This document shows positions 7,972-17,480 of a DNA stretch of 64,000 bases, one piece after another. The stretch's first letter is position 1. Each line of letters opens with the position of its first letter. The notes beneath the pieces are model-generated. The model did no database searches. It was not told where the DNA came from and saw only the letters and a list, made by a program, of their open reading frames with translations. The translations under genes and the position numbers were made by a program. Source of the DNA: Endobugula sp047636495 (GTDB lineage: Bacteria; Pseudomonadota; Gammaproteobacteria; Pseudomonadales; Cellvibrionaceae); contig JBLILH010000001.1 in NCBI GenBank assembly GCA_047636495.1, positions 62,001 to 126,000 of the forward strand, written 5' to 3'.

Positions 7972-10515
7972 TTAAACATCAACAATAATTTGATTACTAT
8001 TAATTAGCGCATCTAAATCTATCGAGCCTGTTCCTATATCTTCAATCACTATACTCAGGTCGGTATAGCCCCCCGCACCATCTGCATCAACCGTAATAGT
8101 GACATCAGTCCCATCATCAGTGATTTGTAAAAAGTCGGACAACAAACCATTTTCTTCATTTTGTAATAAATCAGCTAGGTCAATAATATCCGTCGCGGTG
8201 CTCCCTGTACCAGTACCCGCTTCGCCTAATACAAAATCAGTAATGGTATCTGTAGAGCCATCAGCATCAGCCGCTTGCCAAAAGAATGTATCTGCATCAT
8301 TACCTCCGGTTAACGTATCACTACCCATTCCTCCAAACAAAATATCCTGCCCTGCTGAGGCAATCAATGTGTCTCCGCCTGCGTATCCCGTCAGAAAATC
8401 ATTTCCGGCCGTATCATTGAGTGTATCAGCGCCCGCCGTACCATCAACGGCATTCGTCACATTAATGGTGATCGTGGCAGTGTCCACGTCACCGTTATTA
8501 TTTTCAATGGTGTAAGTGAAGGTTTCCAACCCGTTAAAACTCGTTGTTGGAGTATATTGATACGAACCATCCGCAGCCACAATAAGTGAACCATTGGTTA
8601 AGCTCATCGGTGTATCAAGAGTAATAGCGGTACCATTCACTTCGGTCACACTAAAACCCGATATAGCTTGAAAGTTGTCCAGCACATTGACATTATTAAG
8701 GGCCGACTCATATAAATTGAAAATGGCAATTTCACCCTCAAATGCAGTGGGCGTATTAAAGTTAATATTTTGATTGGTCGCACCTAAGCCAGCAGGATTA
8801 GTGCCACCCCAATCTAAGACGAGAGGATTCGTTTCTTGTGCTGCTAGAGTGCCATTAACATACAAACTAAACTTAGAAGTGCCACCACTAATATCAATAA
8901 CGCCAGTTAGCTGCACAAACTCGTCTGTAGGATCAATGCCAATACTAGCCAGATCGAAACTGAGATGGACGCTTTCAATAGTGTCTATCACTATAAATTT
9001 AACGACTGTGCCATTAATTTGTATAGACGTCCCATCGCCAGAACCACCCGTTTCAAATAAGACATCTGCATCACTAATATCGTTAGCACGAAACCATATC
9101 TCAAAGCTAGCAGAGCGTGTTTCGGCACCGTCGATGTCATTAATACTAGCATCGTCACCATCAAGGTTAGAAAGGCCTGCCCCAGTAATATCTCCAGGAT
9201 CAACATTAAATCGATACGCTTCTGTAATGCCCACAAATGACGTAGAAGCACTCACATCAATAGGGCTGAAGTTGGTACCTGAGGCATCAAAATCCCAAAT
9301 TAAATCAGGGGTTGGTGGCGTTGCACTGGTGTTATCCCAAATGCCATCACCTGCGGTATCTTCAGAGGCATCATAATGCAATGTTAAACCTGTATTTAAG
9401 ATCGTGCCTGCACTCAAATCATCTGAATCAGCAGTGCCATCTGTAATTGCATTCCCCGTAACAGAAGAGTTTTCATTAACATTGTTCGTATTATCCGTAG
9501 CGGTAATATTTACGTTGTCTTCATTCAGCGTGATGTACGCCGCGCTGGTATTGCCTGCCGCATCGGTCACCGTGACGCTGTGCACCACACTGTTCGAGCC
9601 CGACTCGAAGTTATTCATCTCCGAAGCCGCACCCGCCGCGGTGATGGTGATCTGACCACTACTATCGATTGAGTAGAAGGTATCTGAACTCGTATTCGTC
9701 CCCGTGGACGTAAACGTGTAACCTGTGACCGCGGCATCATCCGCCGCAACAACCGCCGCCACTTGTGCGCCGGCCACTTGGTTTTCCGCATAGTTAAAGC
9801 TTTGGGCCGAGATCGTCGGTGCCTCATCTACGTCGGTTTCATTATCATCATTCGGTCTCGGAGCGACTATAGTATTTTCTGGGTTCACATCATCATCGAG
9901 CGATTGCTGGGCCTCAGTAGAGTTATTGACAATAACAATCTCATTACCATAGGCTAAATTAGAATCTTTCTTCAGGATTTCTTCAGAGTTATTGCCCGGG
10001 AAAATTTCTGGTGCATTACGAAAAACATGTGCAAGAATGGCATTCTGAGGGAGGTTTTGAGCATTTGGCTCAAGCTCTGCTGAAGGGGGTAGGAATATGC
10101 CTCCTAGATTAGCAACTGTATCACTTTGACTTTCATCATTTGCTGTTTGCACTTGCCCTGAGCTTGCAAGCACTTCGTCAAACTGTCGTATAGATTCTAG
10201 CGTAAGGGTTGTTCCAATACTTATTGGATTTTCTTGGGAGGAATTCGGCAATAAACTATTGATACCATCAAATAATGTATCAATAAAGCTGACTGTAGTC
10301 GCATTACCGACTAACACAACGCCATCTAGCCATTCGAGGGAGTTTAGATTTACATTAATAAGGACAGACGAAGCATTTGACGTAGTAACGATATCACCGG
10401 CAAGGACAACATCTCCCAGCTTGGCAACAAAAGACTCACCTGTAGAGCGAACGACCACCACACTGCCGCTACCCTGAATTGCCTGAATAGAACCAAAAAT
10501 TGCTCGCTCGCTCAT
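7972..10515 (-). CDS. Retention-module RTX/LamG surface protein
   Basis: This 847-residue protein looks like a small LapA/BapA-type adhesin exported by a type I system. Residues 1-60 (FGSIQAIQGSGSVVVVRSTG, then LGDVVLAGDIVTT) resemble the N-terminal retention module that anchors such proteins in an outer-membrane TolC-like pore. Residues about 230-345 form a cadherin-like repeat, 375-620 a LamG/concanavalin-like domain (FEIWFRANDISDADVLFETG), and 620-690 a second cadherin or Ig-like repeat. Residues 692-745 hold RTX calcium-binding repeats (GGMGSDTLTGG). The tail to 847 matches a type I secretion target (DTITDFVLGEAGTG). There is no Sec signal. No TAAG protease site is found near residue 110 as in LapA; the only TAAG is at 292-295. 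No type I secretion genes are nearby. A role in attachment is inferred. Confidence 0.8.
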   Translation of the reverse strand: MSERAIFGSIQAIQGSGSVVVVRSTGESFVAKLGDVVLAGDIVTTSNASSVLINVNLNSLEWLDGVVLVGNATTVSFIDTLFDGINSLLPNSSQENPISIGTTLTLESIRQFDEVLASSGQVQTANDESQSDTVANLGGIFLPPSAELEPNAQNLPQNAILAHVFRNAPEIFPGNNSEEILKKDSNLAYGNEIVIVNNSTEAQQSLDDDVNPENTIVAPRPNDDNETDVDEAPTISAQSFNYAENQVAGAQVAAVVAADDAAVTGYTFTSTGTNTSSDTFYSIDSSGQITITAAGAASEMNNFESGSNSVVHSVTVTDAAGNTSAAYITLNEDNVNITATDNTNNVNENSSVTGNAITDGTADSDDLSAGTILNTGLTLHYDASEDTAGDGIWDNTSATPPTPDLIWDFDASGTNFSPIDVSASTSFVGITEAYRFNVDPGDITGAGLSNLDGDDASINDIDGAETRSASFEIWFRANDISDADVLFETGGSGDGTSIQINGTVVKFIVIDTIESVHLSFDLASIGIDPTDEFVQLTGVIDISGGTSKFSLYVNGTLAAQETNPLVLDWGGTNPAGLGATNQNINFNTPTAFEGEIAIFNLYESALNNVNVLDNFQAISGFSVTEVNGTAITLDTPMSLTNGSLIVAADGSYQYTPTTSFNGLETFTYTIENNNGDVDTATITINVTNAVDGTAGADTLNDTAGNDFLTGYAGGDTLIASAGQDILFGGMGSDTLTGGNDADTFFWQAADADGSTDTITDFVLGEAGTGTGSTATDIIDLADLLQNEENGLLSDFLQITDDGTDVTITVDADGAGGYTDLSIVIEDIGTGSIDLDALINSNQIIVDV

Positions 10516-10887
10516 AGTCTATCTCTTACAGCATTACTAATGTTATTACGTAACTTTATTGAAACACTTTAATATAAAAAACTTTCGTTACGCTCTATTA
10601 GTAAACTGGCACTGTTCTATCTAGTATAGTATAGTGAGGAGTAGAGTCAGTTAATGTGTATAGTACAAAAGGGAATGTAAAACGACGATGCCAAAACCCC
10701 CCAATTCGTATAGCAATCCCCAAATAGGGATTCATGCTCTTATCAAAAACTTCTAAAACCCTCATTTTACATCAATAGCGGGTCTGCAGTGCAAGCACCC
10801 CAAGGTAATTGACTCAACACTCACTTCTCGAAAAGCTTGTGAACATCATTCCCGTTTTTTAGATGGATGTGCCCTGCATTAAGTCGT
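10516..10887. other. Adhesin upstream region, no gene
   Basis: This 372-bp stretch is the upstream region of the RTX protein gene and should contain its promoter, but no confident -35/-10 pair was picked. It includes a short hairpin (AATCCC and GGGATT, around 10712-10730). It ends at the decayed IS1380-type transposase. Confidence 0.35.
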
Positions 10888-11402
10888 TTATTCTATCAAA
10901 AGCCTCCCGTTAAATAGGCGGGGATCAGATTTACTAACGGTCAACAGCACCTGTTCTAATAAGCGCTGATGTTTCTCTTTTAGTTTAACAAACCACTGGC
11001 GACCCGTTTTAATCACTTTAGCGGCCATCCCATACAAACATCACCGTAGTGTCACTGAACAGTGATGGGCTAACGCCTCGGGTAATTGTCGCATCAATGA
11101 AAATAAATTGCACAATAGTGCCGTGATTAAAAAGTACAGTGCGTTTGCGTTATAGTCTGAGCAGGGCAGTGTGCCACCGCCAAAATCCAGCTTTAGCTCT
11201 TTAATACGATGTTCACTATTTTCTGCACGCTGGTTGTACCAGTAGAGGATCTCGCTTTTGCTTAAAGGGTCTCGATTAGTGGCAACCGCACGACAAACAT
11301 ACCCGCCAACACTGATTTCTTCGGTGTCATAAGGAGCCTCTAAGTCAAGTGATGCCTGACCATTAATGGCTTTACGTTGAATGATTAGCGTGAAAGGTCT
11401 TT
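10888..11402 (-). pseudogene. IS1380-family transposase remnant
   Basis: Reading the minus strand gives the C-terminal third of an IS1380-type DDE transposase: EILYWYNQRAENSEHRIKEL, then KLDFGGGTLPCSDYNANALY, then MAAKVIKTGRQWFVKLKEKH, ending NGRLLIE-stop at 10888. A stop or frame change interrupts it around 11048, and everything upstream of about 11400 is missing. It abuts the ISNCY-type transposase, suggesting one element inserted into or beside the other. Confidence 0.75.
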
Positions 11403-11462
11403 AATAATCCCCGATGCAATAACGGGTGCGATGGGTGTTTTGACCACTGACAATATTTTTGC

Positions 11463-12385
11463 TTATCCATAAGTGGCTCCCAAAGCAGAAATGTCCCCCT
11501 GATAGCGATGGATCTCCCGTAGGTACTGCCTTTTCCAAGGATGATCAATAGACGGCTTCCATTGAGGTTTTTGCTGCTGCTGTTGTTTGATTTGATCTAT
11601 TCGAGCAGCGATGGTTTTTTCATCCTCAATCGGTATAGGTCGCTGGCCTTTTTGTCGTTGTCGATAAGTTAATGTTTTACCTTCATGTAGGAGCATGACG
11701 TCACCCGCAAAGGTTTCACATACGGTAATACTAGCCCCTCGAAGGCGATATCTGTTGCCGTAACCTTGAAGCGGATATTCTGTATTATTAAATTGAAAGG
11801 TTAAGTTCTTAGAGAGCTTTCGTGAATGATGGCGCGTCATGGTAGCAGCCCTTTCTGCTGACGTATGCAGAAGTGGTCGATGGGCATTGTCGTCACAGCG
11901 AGGTGCAACAGCAAAACGTTGATTATAGCCCTCAATAAAGGTGGGCAGAAAGGTATTATCATCAATACCTTGCAAGCACATTTCTTTCACGAGCCTATCC
12001 TGTAGCGTTAAGTTAGCGCGCTCTACGCGACATTTGGCTTGCGGTGTGTTGGCATAAATAGGGCGACATCAAGGTTTTTCATTGCACAGGTAAATTGCGT
12101 TATTTCACCTTCTTTGTTGGGACAATTAACGCGAAACATACTGTGCTTATCACTGTAGAGCGCGACAGGACGACCGTGTGTTGGCAGTAGTCCTGTAAGG
12201 TTTCCATATACGCTTGACGTTTCTGATGGCGAGAGCTTGAACGCCATGAGCTGGCTAGTAGCATTGTCGATAAACACAATGAGAGTGCACTTAGGTGCTC
12301 GCCCTTCAGACCAGTCGTGGTGTGAGCCATCAATTTGAATAAGTTCGCCCCAACAGGATCGCCGCAATCCGCATTTGATTAATCG
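11463..12385 (-). pseudogene. ISNCY-family transposase pseudogene
   Basis: Two minus-strand pieces form one transposase. The upstream piece (about 12385-12023) has the catalytic-core start GELIQIDGSHHDWSEGRAP and FIDNATSQLMAF. It ends by frameshift after MPTHRKPNVA. The downstream piece (11990-11463) continues with KEMCLQGIDDNTFLPTFIEG, YNQRFAVAPRC and a basic C-terminal part. This is the pattern of ISNCY transposases. The N-terminal helix-turn-helix part is missing beyond 12385, so the gene is both truncated and frameshifted. Confidence 0.75.
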
Positions 12386-12759
12386 ACCATATAAACCCTA
12401 GTTATTTAAATACCTATGCACAATAACAACAATCGCTTGTGTTTTAGGGTCGGTGCGACAGTATTGCTGGATAATAGTGTAAGTATCTTCATTTGTGTCG
12501 ATAGTCGACTGCCATATATCATGTCGGTCAATGAGTACAGGACCTACGATATGAAAGAGATAGTGAGATGGATAAATGACAAAAAAAGCGGCATTGTATT
12601 ATTGGCACCACTAAAAGATAAGTTATGGGGGAGTGACTAAATAAACGTTTGTTTCTCTGAAAAAAATGGGCTTGTACGAAAATCCCTACTATGGGATGCA
12701 GGAAAACTGCATGGGAGATTTACTGGACACAGTCGATATTCTCGTCTGTGAATGCATGG
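12386..12759. other. No confident gene; flank of IS remnant
   Basis: A 74-codon plus-strand frame (12416-12640) ends in WINDKKSGIVLLAPLKDKLW, but no family or clear ribosome binding site supports it. The rest, up to the end of the PilZ gene, holds nothing recognised. The stretch is probably a mixture of IS end sequence and old intergenic DNA. Confidence 0.3.
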
Positions 12760-13221
12760 CTAATGTGTAAAGCTAGGGAAAGAGTCTGCATATTGAGTAA
12801 TCCATTCAGTGGCAGCTTGGTCGTTATCAAGTATACGACCTTCATATTTGGCGACTCTTTTTTTGTATTCCTCAATATGACATACCTGTTCAACCATTCT
12901 TGCAGAAAAAGCGTCATCAGAACTACAAAAGCTCACCCCTACACGAAAGTGAGAATAATTAAGCGAGTTGAAGGGTAGCTTTTTACACCAACGAACTTGC
13001 GCGTAGGCATAAAACAAATTCTCATTTATAGGAATATATAATTGCAGCCACTTATTCGGCGAGATATATTCATTGGCATGAAAGCTTAATCCGCCCTGGT
13101 TAACATTATAAACAATATCCATATTGCACAACTCAGGCATCTCAGTAACGAAATACCCAAGTGGGACATTCGAGGGGTGTCGAATAAACTGTCTATCCAC
13201 TATGGGTGTATTGGCATGCAT
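12760..13221 (-). CDS. PilZ domain protein
   Basis: This 153-residue cytoplasmic protein is probably a c-di-GMP receptor of the PilZ family. The first binding motif RxxxR is present as RQFIR at residues 10-14, followed by a beta-rich stretch. The second motif [D/N]xSxxG is at 39-44 as NVNQGG, with Asn in place of Ser. The strands LQLYIPI, AQVRWCKK and FRVGVSFCS follow in the order expected for a PilZ barrel, and a helical tail (VEQVCHIEEYKKRVAKYE) ends the protein. It is the only intact gene in the surrounding IS graveyard. It is not tied to an operon, so its target is unknown; the nearby RTX adhesin is one possibility. Binding strength is uncertain because of the Ser-to-Asn change. Confidence 0.75.
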   Translation of the reverse strand: MHANTPIVDRQFIRHPSNVPLGYFVTEMPELCNMDIVYNVNQGGLSFHANEYISPNKWLQLYIPINENLFYAYAQVRWCKKLPFNSLNYSHFRVGVSFCSSDDAFSARMVEQVCHIEEYKKRVAKYEGRILDNDQAATEWITQYADSFPSFTH

Positions 13222-13684
13222 ATTATTCTCTAGTTTGATTATGGAGGATTATTATAATAAGAATAGCAGCTAATCCATCATCGGATAGTTTTTTTGAAAA
13301 ATATTGCTTCTAATTAACCTTAGATTGAAATCCTGTTATTTGAGTTTGTTGATGTGAAAGTTTTAGTGGTATGGAGTGTCGTATCAGCTCCAGTTACAGT
13401 AATAACCTGAAATGGTATTCGGATAGATAACTCTTAATATAAGCGTGAAATCACATCCGTTTTTTCACTTTCCACCGTAAAAATAATAAATAATGATTTT
13501 ATTATAGTGTTGTTTGATTTCCGGCTTGGGTAGGAGTTCTCAGTCTTTAGGTATGTCCATTAACATCATTTGATTGTAGGTTGTTTGGCCAAGGCCTGAT
13601 CGCATTCGATTGCAACAATGAATGCGACGATGGCTCAAAAGTAAAATGCTATTAATCCCTCCGGGTATATCTTCATAATGTTGT
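13222..13684. other. Non-coding or fully decayed stretch
   Basis: This 463-bp stretch between the PilZ start and the ABC transporter fragment contains the PilZ upstream region and no gene I can support. A 71-codon minus-strand frame across 13540-13755 overlaps the ABC remnant in a different frame and is most likely a shadow. Confidence 0.35.
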
Positions 13685-13912
13685 CTAAGCCGAGGATGCG
13701 CTACTATCCATTTCACTAATAGAGCCGCGTTCAATCGAATATACGTTGTCGACAACTTTTTTAGAGTGAGTATAATCTTATTCTGAAATCAATACCGATA
13801 AGTTATCTTCTCTTAATCGAGAAATAACTTCTATCAGTCGTTGCGCTAGTGCAGGTGCAACTCCTTCGAACGGTTCGTCTAGCAATAAGGTTTTTCGTAG
13901 ATCTGGGTAATC
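13685..13912 (-). pseudogene. ABC transporter ATPase C-terminal remnant
   Basis: The minus strand reads KTLLLDEPFEGVAPALAQRL, a Walker B segment and D-loop of the LivF/LivG type, then IEVISRLREDNLSVLISE. A TAA stop follows, and the same frame goes on with DYTHSKKVVDNVYSIERGSI, the usual end of such ATPases, to a stop at 13685. The N-terminal half, with Walker A, is absent because the ISL3-type transposase begins right next to it. It is the tail of a lost branched-chain amino acid/amide-type ABC ATPase, disabled by a nonsense codon and an IS insertion. Confidence 0.7.
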
Positions 13913-13913
13913 G

Positions 13914-15110
13914 CTACGGAGCCATTTCTAGTCCACCGCAGTAAAATAATATACTGTTTCTACATTCAGAAAATGAGCGATAACCTCGGGCATTTGATTT
14001 CACTTTCTGAATTTTTGAATGTAATCCCTCTGCCGCCGCATGGCTAATACCATGGGTAAAGTAGGTCAGAATATTATCTGCGTGCGTTTTGATCATTCTG
14101 GCTTTTGCGTTAATTGGCTCCAGTCTGCTTTAATTGCCCACGAGTACCAACCATTGAAGTGTTGCTCAGCAAGGTCTGCATCATTGTAATCCCAAAATCC
14201 TCGGAACAACTCTTTTATAGCCCAGGCCCTAGCAACTTTTAAATCAGATTTTTTACGCTTTTCAAAACGATCGACATGCTTTTCTTTTAGGTTTTCTTCG
14301 TTTGTTAACCATAAAAATTTGCTGCCTACCAATACACTATCGACTTTCTTGAACAGCGCCTTATTTTTTTCTCCGCACTTGATCAACAGCCTCGTTCAGG
14401 TGCTGACTGATATGAAAGCGGTCGTGAACACTGTCAGCTTGCGGTAGCTTATCTGCCACGGCATTGGCGTAGGTCTTCCACATATCTAGCGCTACAGCCG
14501 TTACCTGTTTTTGCTGAAACTCAGTCACCCCCCCCCCTGCTCCATCAGCGATTGACAGGCAGTGTCGGTACGCTCGTCCACCACAGCCAAAACGCGACTG
14601 CCCTTAAGGTCAACCAGCGAACGAATATAGCGGTGACCGGAACGAAACTGTTCTTCATCAATACCAATATAAGGAATGGCTGCTTCTTTACGCCGAGACA
14701 ATCCTCGATCAACCGCCCGCTTTTTATCGCTTCTACTGGGTGCCAGTTCAGGCCTAGTAATTTGCGCGCTTCTTCGACGCTACGAGCCGCCATTAATCCC
14801 CGCAGAGCAAAGGCTTCAAACAACAAAGTAAAGCGGCTGTTTTATCCAGCTCAAGGTGCATTAAGGCAGTTAACTCCATGAGCTTGCAGCGCACCCTGGG
14901 TAACTTACCATGTAATTGCGTAGCAAACTGCATAGTATCAAGGTGCCGCCAAGTGTGTTCTTTGCGGTCGTCATGCTTAGGAGAGGTGACTCCACATTCA
15001 GGGCAATCGCCTTTGTCATCCGTATACTCAATGACGATATCCACTTTCTGTACCGACAGATCAAGGGTAGCACTGCTGATGTCCCATGGGCTACTTACGC
15101 CAAGTAACAA
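13914..15110 (-). pseudogene. ISL3-family transposase pseudogene
   Basis: Successive frames on the minus strand add up to one ISL3 transposase. They are an N-terminal zinc-finger part with DKGDCPECGVTSPKHDDRKE and TWRHLDTMQFATQLHGKLPR, then LMAARSVEEARKLLGLNWH, then LFRGFWDYNDADLAEQHFNG, and finally ILTYFTHGISHAAAEGLHSK and CRNSILFYCGGLEMAP-stop at 13914. At least four frame changes separate these pieces. One coincides with a run of ten C residues at 14528-14537 (G-run on the coding strand), a likely slippage or sequencing site. The element lies directly between the ABC remnant and the IS21-type element. Confidence 0.85.
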
Positions 15111-15187
15111 ACCCTAATGATCTTCGATTGCCACAACACTAATCCCCGCTAGTCATTTGTTGGTATTGGCGGCATTTTACCCTGAAT

Positions 15188-15890
15188 TCAATCAAATCTA
15201 TGCAGAGCCAATTTAATGAGATGTGAATGATGTAAGACACGATCCAGTAATACTGATGTTAATGCGGTGTCATTAGCAAAGGTATGTTCCCACTGCCTAA
15301 AAGGTAAATTACTGGTGAAATAATGGCGATTTTTTATAGCGTTTTACAATGACATCAAGCAACAGTTTGGATCCACTCACATCAAAAGCTAGAAAACCAA
15401 TTTCATCAATAACCAGTATTTTGGGTGCTAAAAACACCCAGCTGCATTGTTGATTTATCTTTATCTTTATCTTTTCGCTGAGCGGTTAATAGCTGCAAGA
15501 TTACATCAGAAGCATTGATCAAACGTATTTTTAAATCCGCTTGTACCGCCGTGTAACACATCGCCATAGCGATGTGTGTTTTACCCACACCCGATGACCC
15601 AAGTAATACCATATTCTCTGCACGCTTTATAAATGATAAGCTGGCCAGCTGTTGACCTGACTTTTGGGTCCCCCAGCTGCGAACTAAAAATCAAAGTCGT
15701 CTAATGTTTTAACGGAATGAAAGCCGGTCATGGGTGTAAACATCGTTTGTTTACACCCATGACGTTCAGCCACTTCTGTTGTCAGTAGTTTCTTAAAAAA
15801 TCAGGTAGTCCCAATCCTCTTTGGCGGCTTGTTGTAAATGATCATTGTAGATGATGAGATCATGGCGCAATGGTTCGTGATCAGAATTCA
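15188..15890 (-). pseudogene. IS21-family helper ATPase (istB) pseudogene
   Basis: The best preserved frame, 15406-15612, starts MVLLGSSGVGKTHIAMAMCY, the Walker A region of an IstB-type AAA+ helper. Upstream pieces (LLTTEVAERHG and VKTLDDFDF) and the downstream end (LLDRVLHHSHLIKLALHRFD, stop at 15188) belong to the same protein in other frames. Several indels break it, including a repeated DKDKDK stretch near the middle. It follows the istA remnant on the same strand in the standard IS21 order. Confidence 0.75.
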
Positions 15891-15932
15891 GCGGTATAAT
15901 GGCATCACTGGATTACTAGATGCTGATCGCTT

Positions 15933-16827
15933 TCATCGGTTTAAGAGCAGCGCTAGCAAGACCACTCTTTCCTCGATTAACCTCACCATAGATTGCTCTT
16001 TGGTTGTATCATGCACACGAACATTTGCTGTGTCGTTAAGCCATTGCATGCCTTTGAGGTTGGCGTTATTGACATCCACCTTTAAGCCAGATGATGGCAG
16101 CTTGGCGTATAAAGACGTATAAAAGCGCATAACATTATCACGCACATAACGCACCATGCGCTCTACCTTTCCTTTAGTTTGTGGTCGGTAGGGTTTACAC
16201 GGTTTAGGAATCCCCCCATTTGTTTAGCAAACTGATAAAAGCTAGTATGAAATTGGTGCTGCCCAACATCATAGCATTACGTTCCAATACCACCGTTTTC
16301 ATATTCATCAGTTGAAATACCTTAAAAGTATTCGAAGGCTAAACGATGGCACTGTTCTAGGGTCTAGTATCGCAAGTTGTCGGTGTAATTAACAAACAAG
16401 GCACGGCTAAAACCTAAATCGGCAAGAAAAGCATCAATAGGATTTTTACCCCCACGCATTTGTACCGCGTTAACCTGCATTTATTTACCAGGCGCTGTTT
16501 CAAAGCGCACGATATCAGGAGTAATCTGACTGCTACGCAACTGAACCCGGCACTCACGTAACCCAGTGATACCACCCTTATAGCCTTGGTTTTTTACCTC
16601 GCGCATAATAACAACAGCACGTAAATGAAATGGCATAGTCGATTCAATCCGTTCATTGACATATTTTAAAACTGATCCAGTCTATGCGCTACTTCAAGTC
16701 TTGCGTGATAGTTTGGCGTAGCATCATCTTACGACAGATGTTTATCGACGGTATTTCGAAATACGCCTAATTGTTTGAAAATCGTACGTTTTGAGTAGCC
16801 TTGTTTATGTAATATTTAAATAGTCAT
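15933..16827 (-). pseudogene. IS21-family transposase (istA) pseudogene
   Basis: The N-terminal helix-turn-helix is readable as HKQGYSKRTIFKQLGVFRNT, from an ATG at 16827. A later piece, 16157-15933, reads MVRYVRDNVMRFYTSLYAKL and is preceded in another frame by KPYRPQTKGKVER, typical of the integrase core of IstA. Stops and frame changes occur throughout, for example near a run of six C at 16212-16217. Together with the istB remnant it makes an IS21-type element of roughly 1.7 kb. Confidence 0.75.
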
Positions 16828-16901
16828 GGATTTCTCTGTTGAAATTATGATGCCTCTCCTCGTTATGAAAAAGCGTCAGTGTGAGTTATGTGGCTCACAT
16901 T

Positions 16902-17241
16902 TCAACCGTTGAGGAGGCTCAGTTTTAGATTCTTGGTAACATCTGTGCCACTGTAGAGTAAAAATTTCAAACGGCTTCGCTTTTGAGAAGTAGTAGACGT
17001 GATGTCGCACATTATCCCTGTTAGGGAAGCTAACAGCTTGACCTGATGTGACCCAAGCACTAGAGGACTGAGTTGCTGGCTGAGCTGATCCATGACTACA
17101 GGTTCACTGATCATTGGTGCAGGAATTGATTGCAATGACACCACTAAACTTTCTAGCTCCTCACTATTTTATCGAGTACGCGAATACTGGTGGCATGGCT
17201 ATTGGGAACATATGCAGTAACCGACATAGCAAAGATGAGAG
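16902..17241 (-). pseudogene. Exported protein remnant beside IS21 element
   Basis: A minus-strand frame ending at 16902 reads VSLQSIPAPMISEPVVMDQL and continues to KRSRLKFLLYSGTDVTKNLK. It is preceded, in a neighbouring frame, by a signal-peptide-like stretch (TSLIFAMSVTAYVPNSHATS) and IRVLDKIV. One frameshift near 17145 would join them. The final residues lie at the IS21 boundary, so the C-terminus is probably lost. I do not recognise the protein. It faces away from the GspN-like gene, and the two could share a divergent promoter region. Confidence 0.4.
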
Positions 17242-17480
17242 AGGTGAATTTTATAGTAACAAGTAGTGCAAAATAGGTTGTTCAAAGTAAGTAGATGGAT
17301 AAATGCATGCGTAGAGAGTAAAAGTGCATAAATTACTTGACCAAAAAATAACGCAATTCTTTACTACCATAGCCTGTTCCTTAACGAATATTGATAAGCT
17401 ACGTATTTCTAAGGTATTATTTCAAAGATATAAAGTAAAATGTCACTATTGACACCATTCTTGATAAAAAAACCTGCAAT
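17242..17480. other. Intergenic, divergent upstream region
   Basis: This AT-rich stretch lies between the exported-protein remnant (minus) and the GspN-like gene (plus). It contains no further coding region that can be supported and probably holds promoters for one or both genes. Confidence 0.35.

Noticed and set aside
9627..9644. TAAG in the adhesin (residues 292-295) as a LapG cleavage site
   Set aside because: It lies inside a cadherin-like repeat, far from the normal position; it may be chance and is reported only as an open question.
12416..12640. 74-codon plus-strand frame in the IS graveyard
   Set aside because: There is no family, no ribosome binding site and the composition is not distinctive.
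13540..13755. 71-codon minus-strand frame
   Set aside because: It overlaps the ABC ATPase remnant in a different frame, where the ABC reading is clearly the real one.
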